A stretch of DNA of 64,000 nt. Source: Pseudoscleropodium purum. Taxonomy: Eukaryota; Streptophyta; Bryopsida; Hypnales; Brachytheciaceae. The notes below the pieces were generated by a model that saw only the letters and a program-made list of their open reading frames with translations, was not told where the DNA came from and did not search any database. The DNA lies in NCBI GenBank assembly GCA_963969395.1, contig OZ017803.1, positions 14,136,001 to 14,200,000 of the forward strand. The letters are read 5' to 3'. The translations under genes were made by a program, and so were the position numbers. Positions 47,253 through 58,711 of the stretch are shown in pieces (the stretch's first letter is position 1; every line of letters begins with the position of its first letter).

Positions 47253-47510
47253 GGCAGGACACTAAACCCATCCCACAAAGCGATACTAGCAAGGTAAAAA
47301 CGCAGTTTCATAGGGTAAATTAAAAATAAAATAAAAATTATTTTGTGTCATCTTAATCCCATACTATACACCTACTTTCTAATTTGGTGCCTCTGATTGC
47401 AAATATAAATTCAAAACTTACAAATTTTGTCATGTGGGGGCAAATAAAAAAATTCATGTGTTTTCACCCTCTTGGACTCACTTTATGGGATGGGGTTTTA
47501 GTGTCCTGCC
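47253..47510. repeat. 258-bp segment with 28-30-bp inverted ends
   Basis: The left end GGCAGGACACTAAACCCATC is mirrored at 47481-47510 with two differences. It could be a MITE. No flanking target duplication was found, so the boundaries are provisional. Confidence 0.45.
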
Positions 47511-47744
47511 GTAAGTTAATTTGAGGTGTGCATGTTCGCCTTGGAACATACGTTCTAAAAAGACCAATTTCTTCGTCATTTCGTTCAATTTGGACAAAGT
47601 GGCAAACATGCTGCCCACTTGTCCAGTTGGGTACCCAGGGTCCCAGATGTTGCAATGTTGTCCCAGTACTGTGCAATTCAACAATGGTGCACGTCCATTG
47701 ACGTGATTTCGATATGCTACAATGTCTGCAATGGTTGCTACCAA
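47478..47744 (-). CDS. Hypothetical ORF of 88 codons, doubtful
   Basis: Sequence around 47520-47750 is clearly richer in GC than its neighbours. The minus frame starts MVATIADIVAYRNHVNG and includes VGSMFATLSKLNEMTKKLVF, a plausible helical stretch. The last 11 codons lie inside the inverted end at 47481-47510, so the reading frame is truncated by, or shared with, a repeat. An overlapping plus frame (47619-47888) is equally open. No family recognised; it may be an exon or transposon remnant. Confidence 0.25.
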   Translation of the reverse strand: MVATIADIVAYRNHVNGRAPLLNCTVLGQHCNIWDPGYPTGQVGSMFATLSKLNEMTKKLVFLERMFQGEHAHLKLTYGRTLKPHPIK

Positions 47745-47842
47745 GAAGAAGGGAAGCCGAAGAACAACTTTAAAAGACCTACGATAAATAGTCTAGCTAC
47801 GGTTACCAATGTGTTGACCCCCAAAGGCGACCGTCATGCGGC

Positions 47843-48150
47843 TTATTGTGTTTTGTGTCCAACACGTATTTCAACATATACCTCATAACATTCTTGAACA
47901 AAGCGGAGGATTTCTTCCCTTCCACGTTTCCGTTGGCTTTTATGATTTGTTTCTTTCTCGTGTTTACTGAAGTTTACCCAACAAAGGAAGTCGACAAAAA
48001 ATTGGTTAGACTTGTGAAGATATTTGCTTATCTGGTATGGGTGGATGAGTGGGGAAGGTGGAAAGGGAGAGAAGATGGGTTGGATGGGTCCAAGGCAAAA
48101 CTCTTGAATGCAAAGTTTTGTCTCGATCAAGAGATTGTTGTACTATAGCA
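47843..48150. other. Open stretch on both strands, unassigned
   Basis: Moderate GC with a 100-codon plus frame (47846-48148) and a 95-codon minus frame (47843-48130). The plus frame has a hydrophobic N-terminal half and a charged second half (VDEWGRWKGREDG). No domain recognised on either strand, and the coding strand cannot be chosen. Confidence 0.25.
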
Positions 48151-50463
48151 TAAATATATTTGTGTGATGTAGAAGGTGTACCCAGCTCTTCATCTTCAAA
48201 AATGTGATGCGTATGTTATATGGACTTCATGAAGCACTATGATTTCATGGATTGTCTATGTAACTTGAGCTTTAAATAATTTTATTTTTTATTTGAAAGG
48301 GAGATAGAGTGGATACTAGAAGAAGTCTGAATGTCTTGGAACAACTTTATTATGCAAGTCAAGATGTTTGGAAGTCCCCTCCAAAAAAGAAATAACTCCA
48401 ATCATCTAGAAGTTTGTGGAATTAGGAGTTTGTTCATCTAGGGTCCCACATTGCACTTCAAGAAGTATCAACAAGTGATACAAAGACTACATATCCTTCT
48501 TCATGTTCCCCCACTTTACATGACAACACTAATTTATTAAATATTAGGTTGCATGTTCCATATTCAAGTTCTAATTAGTAAACTATTTGCAAAAATTTCC
48601 ATGGTTTTTTCTCTCTTCATAGCACTTTGTTTAGATGAGAATGTATTAGTAGGACACAACATTATGCACTTAAATATAATAGATATAGTGATATCTATTA
48701 TATTTAACTTGTAAAATTTTTAAATATGTAGATATATAGCACTTCAAAAACAAACAAAGTATTCAAGATAACAAAAGCAACTGCTTATGAAATTGATAGC
48801 ATTCTTCACTAATTTTGGGCAATTATTTGTTATCAGCTAAATATTGCTAGATTTCTACAAATGCTTTAGACTAGCCTTTAGAAAATTGAAGGAGAAAATG
48901 CAATTATTTAAGCTACTTTTACATAGTAATTTTTTTGAAAATGATGTATTTTGCCTTTTCCTAAAATAAAAAAAGATATTCTAATATGTAATAATATCAA
49001 TAGAAAAAATTACAAAGAATCTTTTGGATTCCAACATCTACAATATTTTCTAGGTATTGAAAATTCCACCCACTTTTAATTCTTGTTTTTCTTTTGGGAT
49101 TCAAGACATTAAACAAAATAGAAACATCAATTAGTGATATTATATGCTCTATTTGGGCATTTTTGAAACATATAATTTGTTGTGTAAATAGATGTGCAAA
49201 TTAATATGCAAATTGTGCTCATCCAAAATTGAGTCTTCAAGAGTTCACTATCAAAAAACATAGGAATTATGTGCAATAAAATATGGGATTTAATATATTT
49301 ATTTTACATAAAATTTGTAAACAAATTATATATATTATAGGGTGCTTTAAAAGCATGAAACATGATTATGTGTAATATAGGGTTATGTATAATACCATAT
49401 AATTATGTAAATAATACATGTAAAATAGCATATACAAAAAGGGATACTAGAAAAAAGAAAGGGGTGTAGATTATAGAGGCTTTGAAATTATGAATGGCGA
49501 TGAGAAATCAATTTTTTTAATTTTAAACACAATACTTCTCAAACAACTTCAACTTTTCTTTAATGTACGTATGCAATAAAGTACTTTCTATTCCATGTGT
49601 AGTATCCGAAGTTTAGGATTCAATTATTAAATTGAATTGTTGTTGAGAAGGCACAAGAGGGAAAATACAATGACCTTGTATGAAATTGTGACTCTTAAAA
49701 TGTGTTATCAAATGTAGACCTAGTTTCTATTTAGTCCTTGATTTGCTTTTTTGTAGCATTCATCATATGTGATTTTTTTTCCTAGGTATTTTTTTGGCAT
49801 ATTTGTTTTAAGTAGTGCTAACAAACTTGCTATGCACTATGACAATTTCAAGGCAATCGAATTTTTTAAAGTATAAGCAATATAGGGTACATTCAAAGAA
49901 TCTAAATGAAAAATTATAAATACCACTAGGGTGCCCAAAAATACTAAAACTTATCATTATTTTAAGAAATACAATATATTATAATCCATTCTACTAGATA
50001 AATAGACCCCTCCCCCAATAAAATAGGATGTTATTGCAAGCCATCACATTATCTAAAAGGGAGTGACTTCCCTGAAAATTTAGCTCATAGAAACTATACC
50101 AAAAGTTTCAAAGGCTTAATTTTGATTGTTAAAACAATCTTACCATTGGAATTAGTATGTTTTAACTCCTTAAAGCAATTTGATGGAGGAAAAAATTAAA
50201 TCATTTCTAGTATGTTTTAACTCCTTCTTAAAGCAATTTGATGGAGGAAAAAATTAAATCATTAAACAAGATCCAACAACTAAATATACGAAATAAAATT
50301 ACCATTATAAAGTTTTTTGCTCTTCACACTAGAAATGACAATTTTGAACAATTTTTTAGACAAAAAAACAAGTTTTGGTCCTTCCGAAGTTAAGACCAAA
50401 AGCCTGATTTTATCTAGCTATCACCTAGTTTTGATATAGATATCACCAAGTATCACATGAATA
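48151..50463. other. AT-rich intergenic DNA
   Basis: No gene recognised. It contains the small tandem duplication at 50153-50263. Confidence 0.55.
50153..50263 (+). repeat. 55-bp tandem duplication
   Basis: The unit starting 'tagtatgttttaactcc' at 50153 repeats at 50208 with only a 3-bp indel difference. Recent event. Confidence 0.9.
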
Positions 50464-50916
50464 TCAAACTGATACCCAAAAACAAAAAACATTGATGCCA
50501 ACATAATAAGATTGATGCTTACTACACCTAAAAGAAAAACAAGGGAATTGCCGAAGAATGTTCCTAATGCACAATTCGAGGTCCTGTAAGGAAGGAAGTC
50601 GGTTCTCGACTACAGACTGTCGGTATACGGACACTTTCGGTTTCCAAAAGATTTCCGAAGATGCTGTGAAGATTCCGCGCACGAGCGAGGAACGTCTCGA
50701 AACGGAGTTCTATGACATTTCTTGAGCCGTGTTCGCAACTGAACAATTCTGTTTTTTGAAAAAGATTGGATTGCTATAGTCCTCAACTTTTTTACAGTGA
50801 TAAGATTCCTGGAGATTTGATTACAGTACTGTACAATACAAGGCAAGGCGGTGTTCTTTGGGGTTTGGAATGTAACGGGCCTGCTGGAACTCTCAAAATC
50901 TTGTTGGGCACACACG
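50464..50916 (-). other. Coding-like minus-strand frames, unassigned
   Basis: Three overlapping minus frames (50464-50682, 50564-50746, 50610-50915) in sequence with moderate GC. None shows a known motif. They may belong with the ORF at 50917-51312 as a decayed gene. Confidence 0.2.
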
Positions 50917-51312
50917 CTATTTCTTCTTCAAGTGCTGCGTGAATTTGACGCACTGATCTGGTGTTACATAGCTTAAATAGAATTGTAACTGTTTTTTTGA
51001 ACTCAACTTCATGCGCTTTGGCGGAGGAAGATTGGCATGCAGGAGGAGCATTCGTTGCAATTGGGTGCTTTTTTTGGTTGCATTGGTTTCATTGTTGGTG
51101 AGAGCTAGTGGAATGTGTTTTTGTAGGAGAGAATTAATGCGGTGGAGGATGGGTGATTGAGGAGGAGCTTGTCGCATTCCATTCTTTGTTGGTGAGAGTG
51201 GAACGGAGTGTGCTTCTGTGGGAGAGTTTTGTGAGGGTTGGGAGGAAAGGAACTGGATTCTGTGTCCAAATGCTTGCATTCTCTCAGGCATACTTCTAAT
51301 GAAGAAAGGCAT
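50917..51312 (-). CDS. Hypothetical ORF of 131 codons
   Basis: The longest frame in this area, starting MPFFIRSMPERMQAFGHR. The product is Ser/Pro/Gln-rich and basic, with no membrane segment. It contains an imperfect internal duplication: NSPTEAHSVPLSPTKNGMRQ is echoed by LLQKHIPLALTNNETNATKK, which reflects a DNA-level repeat (51085-51130 and 51190-51235). No domain recognised. It could be a young or decayed gene. Confidence 0.3.
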   Translation of the reverse strand: MPFFIRSMPERMQAFGHRIQFLSSQPSQNSPTEAHSVPLSPTKNGMRQAPPQSPILHRINSLLQKHIPLALTNNETNATKKSTQLQRMLLLHANLPPPKRMKLSSKKQLQFYLSYVTPDQCVKFTQHLKKK

Positions 51313-51958
51313 GGAGTTGCTCGAGAGATATTATATTGAATTCCACAATGATTGTATAGTTTTTTACCACTTCTTCATTATTTTTTGGTTTATGACAATT
51401 TTGCAACAAATCTTTGACAATCTTCTACACATTCTATATGGGGTTCGAGTTTGGAGAGTTTGTATAGGCTACATTTGTTTTGATACCCCATGAACTTGTT
51501 TCTATTGCAAAAGAAGTAAGTTGAGGTAGATTGTAGCACCATCTTCCTAATTGTTGATTGCCTAGGGTGATTGTGTGAAAAATAAAACCTATTTACAAAC
51601 ATTCTTTCACCAATAAGAGTCACAAAATCGACTGTTATCTTTTTGTTTGGAGGTATTTGGAGACATAATAACAAGAGGGCATTTGTCAAAGCCACTAAAA
51701 TGTAGCCCAAACCATCTCCAAAATATGGCCACACTTGAAAGATGGCATTATACAATTGTACGCATATCCATTAGAAGATTTTTGGGGCCTCCAAATGCCT
51801 CCAAGTTATCACAGCTTGCGAACGTAGGGAACATGTTCATTGCAGTAGTGTGACGTGGCCGAGATCTTGCCATGTCATTGATCAATTTTTTTTTTTTTTT
51901 ATGAAAAAGAAAATTCTAATAGTGAGCCATTCCCCTCACTGTGGGGAACAGCTATGGG
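51313..51958. other. Intergenic DNA with a broken minus-strand frame
   Basis: The 121-codon minus frame at 51390-51755 has no recognisable domain. An (A/T) run stands at 51883-51900. GCTATGGG at 51951-51958 is the left target duplication of the adjacent palindrome. Confidence 0.4.
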
Positions 51959-52112
51959 TATGGTTGTCATACTAGACAAGTTACTATTCATTTCATGTCC
52001 TGTAGGACGAGTTATTATTCATCAAATGTACCTAAAAAGGTACATTTGATGAATAATAACTCGTCCTACAGGACATGAAATGAATAGTAACTTGTCCAGT
52101 ATGACAACCATG
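51959..52112. mobile_element. 154-bp near-perfect foldback element with 8-bp target duplication
   Basis: The arms are 73 bp with a single mismatch (51961-52033 and 52038-52110) around a 4-base loop AAAA. It is flanked by the exact 8-bp direct repeat GCTATGGG (51951-51958 and 52113-52120). The ends TATGGTTG / CAACCATG and the 8-bp duplication suggest a hAT-type MITE. The transcript would form one long hairpin. Confidence 0.85.
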
Positions 52113-52151
52113 GCTATGGGGGAACAGGTCCGAAACAGGCTTTTGAACCCC

Positions 52152-52722
52152 TTAAAACTCTTCTAATGCTTTAGTATGATTTTTGGTGCACTCTAATTTG
52201 CCTTGAATTCTTACCTGTTTCAAATGTTGACTCATTTGACCAAATTGCATTGCACCAATTTTCAAAATTTCATCTTCCATGAGCTTGAGTAAACAATCAA
52301 CAAGTCTATTTGCTTTATGCTTGTCATTAAGATAGGAATTTTTTTTGGTGCAATGCAATTTTAGAAGCCCATCTCATACAAGTGTGATTGTATTGTGGTA
52401 TATATCATGGTCAAGTAGCTTGATAATTTGAGAGTAGGTGTCATCTATTGTTTATAACAAAAAGCAACAACATTTGAACACCGCGTTCAAACATTTTTTG
52501 ATGCCTAATTCACAGTGGAAGAAATAGCACCAAAAATAAAAGTCCACATTGGTTTATCAAGGCTTCTACATGGATCTTCCAATTTGTCAAAACAACAGAA
52601 ATGGTTGAGTATGGAACATTCAAGACTATTCCAATGTTCTTGCATTTCATTTCATCTTCACACATCCCTACAATACAACTCTTATCCTCATTAGTCAACA
52701 TTCTATACATCATGGTGCTCAA
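52152..52722 (-). pseudogene. Decayed Tc1-type transposase, N-terminal half
   Basis: From 52722 the frame holds a helix-turn-helix DNA-binding domain (MLTNEDKSCIVGMCEDEM, then NVPYSTISVVL). After frameshifts come TIDDTYSQIIKLLDHDIYHN and CTKKNSYLNDKHKANRLV, the linker typical of Tc1 transposases. Near 52240, in another frame, IWSNESTFETGKNSRQIRV matches VVWTDESTFEVGKNSRQVHV of the element at 40777-42587, with Asn in place of the first catalytic Asp. The rest of the catalytic domain is not found. It is the same family as the 41-kb element, but an older copy that retains the half the other lacks. Confidence 0.8.
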
Positions 52723-53263
52723 TCTAACTTCTCAAGAATTTGTCAATTGGTTTTGTGCAAACCAAAAGAATAGTCAAATTTGTGCAAGGTCAACAACAAC
52801 AATTTTCTTTTGTGCTATGCGAGCTAACTTCTTGTAATGTTGCTCAATGGACAATTGCCATCATGGAAGCATCATAAGTGGCTCAAGGAGCCCAACAATT
52901 GGAGATCTATTTCTCAACTTGTCACAAAACATTTTACTTAATCTAATCATATTCTCTAATTTGTGAAATTTTTCCATGATTGGTTGGTAAGGATTAATGA
53001 ACATTGAAGGCTTGAAAAATTGCAATTAGTTTGGTGGAAAGGCAACTCAAATCAAGGGGGCTAGATTTAGTTGAACAAAGTGCCTTTTTAGAAACTTACA
53101 ACAAAGTCCCTATCGCAAATATTTGAATTCTTTTTGGCCCCTATTGTATAGGTCAGGTCTAATAAGTTTACAAATTGCTTTTTTGAGTCATTCAATCTTT
53201 TTTGTAGAATGTGGAGTTTAATTGGTATATTTTGGTAAGGATAATTATCATTGTATCCTTACA
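52723..53263. other. AT-rich intergenic DNA
   Basis: No gene recognised; possibly the 5' part of the decayed Tc1 element. Confidence 0.5.
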
Positions 53264-54010
53264 CAATCCCAATTTGACATACCAAATTTGTATTTCAGAA
53301 AAGCAAAAACTACATTTTTGGTGAGTTTTACACAATCCTAATTTGACATACCAAATTTCTATTTCAAAAAAGCAAAAACTCCATTTCTAGTAAATTTTTA
53401 ATGTCCATTTTCATGGTTTTACATGATATTTTATTAAAAACAATTGGTGATGAAACTTTGAAATTTGATTGTGGAGATATATAGGGATCATCTATATTTA
53501 CATCTTTCCCTCAAAATAAAGATCCCCCAAAAAGCTTCAAAATTCCATCTATAGAGATTTCAATGTTGGGTGACCATATCAAAATTTTGTAAAATAGATA
53601 TTTCTTTATTGTAGTTAGATTTTTCTGTTTCTCCTTCACATAGTAATTAATTTCTTACATTTGAACATAATGGTACAATTACTTTGCCAAAATCAAGTTA
53701 AAATAATAGAGATATCCATTTCTTCAAAGTTTGGTCATATGACACTTTTCATTGAACTCTTCATTGATCATATTTTTGTTACTCAAGGGGGTGTTTCTTA
53801 AAATAAAAGATGTGCATACGGGTGTTTCTTATGTATCCATGCAATCAATTAAAAAAAATTCATCACCAATTGTATTCAATAAAATATTATGTGAAATCAC
53901 AAAACTTAACTTTACAAATTCACCAAAAATGAAATTTATCCTTTTCTAAACTAAAATATGGTATGCTTCATTGGGATTGGGTAAGAATTGGGTGACAATC
54001 ATGCAAGACC
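53264..54010. mobile_element. Foldback element of ~750 bp beside the CYP704 gene
   Basis: Arms at about 53325-53605 and 53715-54000 are inverted copies (landmark 'caattggtgatgaa' at 53440 and its mirror near 53865; 'ggtgaccatat' at 53570 and its mirror near 53735). The left arm has its own ~75-bp tandem duplication ('aatttgacataccaaattt' at about 53271 and 53339). Noncoding. The exact termini and target duplication were not resolved. Confidence 0.65.
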
Positions 54011-54129
54011 AAAAAAAGTCAATTTTATTGTATATTATGTCCAAATCTTTGAAAGACTCAAAAAGGCAGTTTGTAAGTTTATTGGACCCAACCTGTACAA
54101 TTATACACTGACGGAGCTCATAATTTTAT

Positions 54130-57100
54130 CTACTGATCACAGCGCTTGGTTATCTTGACATGTAAACCATTATCGAGCAACAAGATCGACATTTGGCGGT
54201 ATTTGACAACACCAGTGCCTGGCTCCAAATGGAACTTAAAGAACCGGCACAGAACGGCAAGACACATTCGCAGCTGCAGCATGGCCGAGTCCTTTCCAAG
54301 GCAAATCCGAGGTCCTGCCTGCATTGTCATGTCCACCCAAACAGATGGTTGAGATTATGAAAGCAAAGTTTGATGTTATGCACAGGAAACTGTGGAATGG
54401 TGTACATGGTTGTAACGACATCTCAGTTAATTTTGCAGAGTTTGTATTAAAAGTGGAACTTAAAGACTGGTTGTCTTACTTGAAAAACAGCAGAATTTGA
54501 AGGAAGATTGAGACGGGACAACAAGAATGTGAAGGTGGCAATTAATTTGAAGACTGGTTGGCTACTTGGCTTACTTGAAAAGCAGAAAATTTGAAGGGAG
54601 AAACGGTCTGGACGACACCGTCTACAAGCCATCTCTCTGGCTTGAACTCGGTTGCATCAGGGCCCCATAAAGAAGGCATTCGCCCCATTCCGTAGGCTGT
54701 GTACATAACCATGTTTCCCTTCTTGACTGCCGTCCCGTCCGGAAGTACGTCGTCTGCAGCGACACTTTTCCCGTCCTGCACACATTCAGAATCGCAAGGG
54801 AATTTGAGAATTGAAATTGAAAAATCTGGAAATGTTCAATACTTGTAACTCTGAGAATGGAAGCGATGAATTTGGGAAACAAGTGTCGAAATCTTGGAGT
54901 GGGTCGAAATCTCAAAACAAATGACATTACTACGTATCTAGAGTTGCAATTGTGACATTTCCTGATATTCGTTTTCTGTTGAACCATTTGTGAGTGGACC
55001 CTAAACTTTGAGATGGAACAGAAACGATGCTAGTCCACAAGAGCAAAGCACTTCTCTTGGTCTCTTATGTATGGAATCTCAATGGGCCCTAATAACGAGA
55101 AGAAGAGATGGGGTGGACTCCAAAATAGGGACAGTCTTTACACTACTGAACCTAGGGTCACATAGAAAATACACAAGTAGAATAAATTTACTCCAAATAT
55201 TGTAACGTTTGCTCATATTTACCTAAAAAGATCGTTATCCAGCAAAATAATTCAAAATTGTCAGTAAGCTTAATACGTAGTATATGGACCCGTCCATCCC
55301 AATCCATGTATCCTTACACTCCACAGGGTGCACTCAAAATAGTCAATTAATGTGTGACAAAAATCTGACATGTACAGTACATCAGGGTGCCGAGGGTGCC
55401 GAGATTCAGTTACCATTGGTACAGCAGGATACAAGCGCACCGTCTCCATGATGCAGGCATGAAGATAATGCAACTCGAGAAGGCTGTCAAAAGTGAGTAA
55501 CTCTGAGAACCGCAAAATTCGTTGGTTGAAGTCCTCGTCTTCCGCACTTCGTGTCTCCTCAGGCTCAGATTTGTTGTCGGTGATATTCACAGCTTGCAGC
55601 TCGGTGTCGAGAGCAAGAAGCTCCTGGAAAATTTTGTCAGCAACATGAGGATGCAGTGTGATCATGTACACAAACCATGATAGCGTGACGGCGACGGTGT
55701 CTCTTCCGGCCAATACAAAATTCAGGAGAATATCACGAAAGCTCTTGTCTGTGAACTGCTGCTCTCCTTCTTCTTTCAAGAGCATGAACCGGGTGAAGAG
55801 GTCGCTTTTCCCCTGCATGATGGGTTGTGAGTTAGCAATAGAACGATGGCGATTTTGGAACGGGGGATGCAGCTGCGGGTGCGCAGTGCAGAAGGTATGC
55901 CTTGGAAATTCCATAGCTAATCACAACCCCTGCACCTGAAGAAGACAACCGCTTTAATTTGGAACATACATAAGGTAGAACTGTTTAAAATCACTCACAT
56001 AAACCCTTGCTTTGTCATATATGGACCTTTTGGAATGTAACCAATATGCTCTTAACTCTCGAGCAAGGTTAAATTGTCATTGTGGAGTGTTATCAACTTT
56101 CACATGGTACAGCATAGTTGTAAAGTAACAAAGGCTTTAGAGAATGGTTTTGGTTCTTTTTGAGGACGAATCAGTGTTTTTAGTTGCCATTGCGTAACTA
56201 TACCATGCTTTTTGATGTTGCAATCTTGAAAAACATTTTGACATCTGCAATCCATGAAATAATTGACATTCAAGTTCCTAAACCCAATTTCATAGTGCAG
56301 CAAAGGGATTTCTGGACTTGAGAATAGAATAGTGCCTAAGCATGCAATAGTGCCTGAAATTCCACTCTGAGCTACAAAATTGTGAATTAAATTGTGAATT
56401 TCGTTGATTGGCATGATTGTCGGCACCACAAATTGTGACGCTACAAAGCTCCATAAACTGGTAAAGAGTTTCGTTTCAGGCTGCACCCGAAAAAAGTCAA
56501 AGTTGTGGAAATCCGTCAATTTTAACAGAATTGACAATGTGACAATGGAATTGTGTCTACGGACTTTCTGGATTTCTCCAGTAAGTATTAAAGATTCATT
56601 GCAATCTTCTATCTTCACATCTTTGCAAGTCTTTGGGTTCAACAACAACCTCACATCATATGTAATTATTTGGGAAGACTCTGGAAGAAAGTTAATTTTC
56701 ACTTACCGAAGTACGAAGATCCTCTTTCCTAAGCCCTTTTGAACTCACGGTCAGCTCCGCTTTTCTGGCCTTGATGACACTGTAAATGAATTCGTCCATC
56801 TCCTTTGCCCTGGCCACGACAGCAGCCTCGTTGCCCACGTTGAGAGCTCGCTGCAGCTTCCAAAAGGGATTTAAAAACCGATTGGAAGTGACCTCATTCG
56901 TGAAATCAAACGCCTTGACGAACGGCAAGTCGGGCAGCCCCGGCGTCAGGGTTCTAATCTCGTACCCGAACACGGTTTTGAAGGTAGAATCCAATGTAAA
57001 CCTCATGAACAAGTCCTGTAATGACAACGTGCCTTGCAATCAACACATGTTCACACAAGTCTTCAAACTCGTGTAGAAAATCGTGTTGAGAAGCAAATTA

Positions 57101-58673
57101 TGGGTGACAAACGTGATACTTTCTGTGATGTGAAAACGTCAAGTTCAAGGCAAATTCTTTAGTATTAATGTTCCTATAACTCAGATAACATTCTTGATAA
57201 GGTTTCAGAATATTCTTCAAGTATAATCTTAAGAGTGACTCTATTTTATTCTTGATGATTTTAAGCCAAGTCTCATTTAATAATTCGTCACTGGTGACCC
57301 CCAAGCTAAGCTCACTCAAAAGTACGATCGAGAGACCGACCTGCATGTCTAGTGGCTGCTGCGTCATGGAAGCGTTGGTGATGAGAAATGCAGCCTTCAC
57401 GGTGTAATCTCGAAAGACCACAGTGCCGAAATCTCGCAGCTTTCGGGAAGCAAATTCCAAACTCGCGACCTTGCGCTGCCGCTTCCAGCTCTCCCCATCA
57501 ACGTTGAAAATGCCATCTCCCAGAAATATATCAAAATTTTCGTGAAACATTTTCCCCTGAATCAATAAGCACCAATTCAAAAAACTTGCGATCTCGTCTC
57601 TGAGCACTCCGGCCAACTGAGGACTATGAATTTATAGTGTGAAGCAAACGATACTTTCGCTAATTACGCACTCAGGGAAATTAAAGACTTTGAGTGCCAT
57701 ATTTCTATTGCAAAACGGGTGAAAAACATGGTGCCAGAAGCAGAGAACCAGCGAAAATGTCCCAAACCCCAATTCCACTGCCCCAATTCCACATCAATTG
57801 CAACTAGCTACGGTATGCAATTTAACAGATTGAATATGAAATTTTGGGCTCTATTCGATTCTCTAATTGTACAATTCCATGGCAATATGGAAATGCGGCT
57901 ATGGACTTTTGGGATGGATTTCTCTGGTGCAGCTAGCAAGCACGAACCGGCAATTACACATGACAACGTTGGACAAAAGTAAAATGATCTCCGCAACCTA
58001 TGAAATTTCCAGAAAAAATGCATAAATTGCTATCAATGCCACTTCTGAGTTCGTCCTAAAATGAGCAAAAGGCCGCTGAAAATGCAGCAAACTCAATCGA
58101 CTTACCTTCGGGTAGTTCGCAAAGTTGGTCTTGACAATATATTCTACATTAGCAGGGTCAGCCGTGAAGATGAAGTTCATATCCGCCGTTTTGCAGCCAA
58201 AAGTGAGCCCGTCTCGGAGGAAATAGAATACCGGCCAGTCGTTTAACCGGTGAAAATTTCGTAGCACCTCCACCGTCGCCCCTAACAATTGTGATCATAT
58301 GCACCAAAAGTACATCTATCAGCATGGAATTGCGACGGAACCCAATTAACCTGATCAAAACAACTGCACGACAGGAAACAGAAATTCAATTCCTTCAGAA
58401 CCAAAGCATGGCTTCCATGTCCCAACTTGAGCCTGTTCATTCAGACCCGAAGAAGGAGAGAACAGAAATTGTTTATACAGTGAGGGATCGAAACTGATGA
58501 AGGCAAGGATTGGTACCAAGAATGGGCCATTGCACGGGACCTTTGCGTCCTCTATGCAGCACCCACCGATCTGCAATCGCCCACAGAAGGTAAGCCAAGA
58601 CGGTGCTGAAAAGTAGAGAAACCACCGTGAGGCTGCTCATGCTCTCCACAAGCCATGATCCCCATACTTCCAT
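54130..58673 (-). CDS. CYP704: Cytochrome P450, CYP704 family (fatty-acid omega-hydroxylase type)
   Basis: Seven exons on the minus strand: 58517-58673, 58106-58281, 57341-57556, 56707-57015, 55414-55812, 54575-54775, 54130-54318. All introns have GT-AG ends and the frame is kept throughout: 548 residues plus TAG, slightly longer than most CYP704 proteins. Order of features: N-terminal membrane anchor (about residues 13-35), hinge GPVQWPILG (46-53), GDGIFNVDGESWKRQRK (C-helix), I-helix AGRDT (321-325), ExxR as ETVR (409-412), PERW (465-468), and the heme loop FQAGPRICLG with Cys492. The core is closest to the CYP704B group as I know it. That group omega-hydroxylates long-chain fatty acids in the ER for sporopollenin in spore and pollen walls, with related CYP86/CYP704 enzymes in cutin. 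Function here is by family inference. No stop or frameshift was seen. Intron 5 (55813-56706) is the longest at 894 bp. Confidence 0.96.
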
Positions 58674-58693
58674 AGCCTTGAAAATTAGAGTGC

Positions 58694-58711
58694 GAGAGAG
58701 AGAGAGAGAGA
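58694..58711 (-). repeat. (CT)n tract in the CYP704 leader
   Basis: Eighteen bases of GA on the plus strand, CT on the coding strand, 20 nt upstream of the CYP704 ATG. CT/GA runs are common in plant 5' leaders and core promoters. Confidence 0.75.

Noticed and set aside
56100..56702. 200-codon minus ORF inside the CYP704 region
   Set aside because: It lies wholly within intron 5 of the P450 gene, between the exon ending at 56707 and the exon starting at 55812. No motif, and it is not needed to complete the P450.
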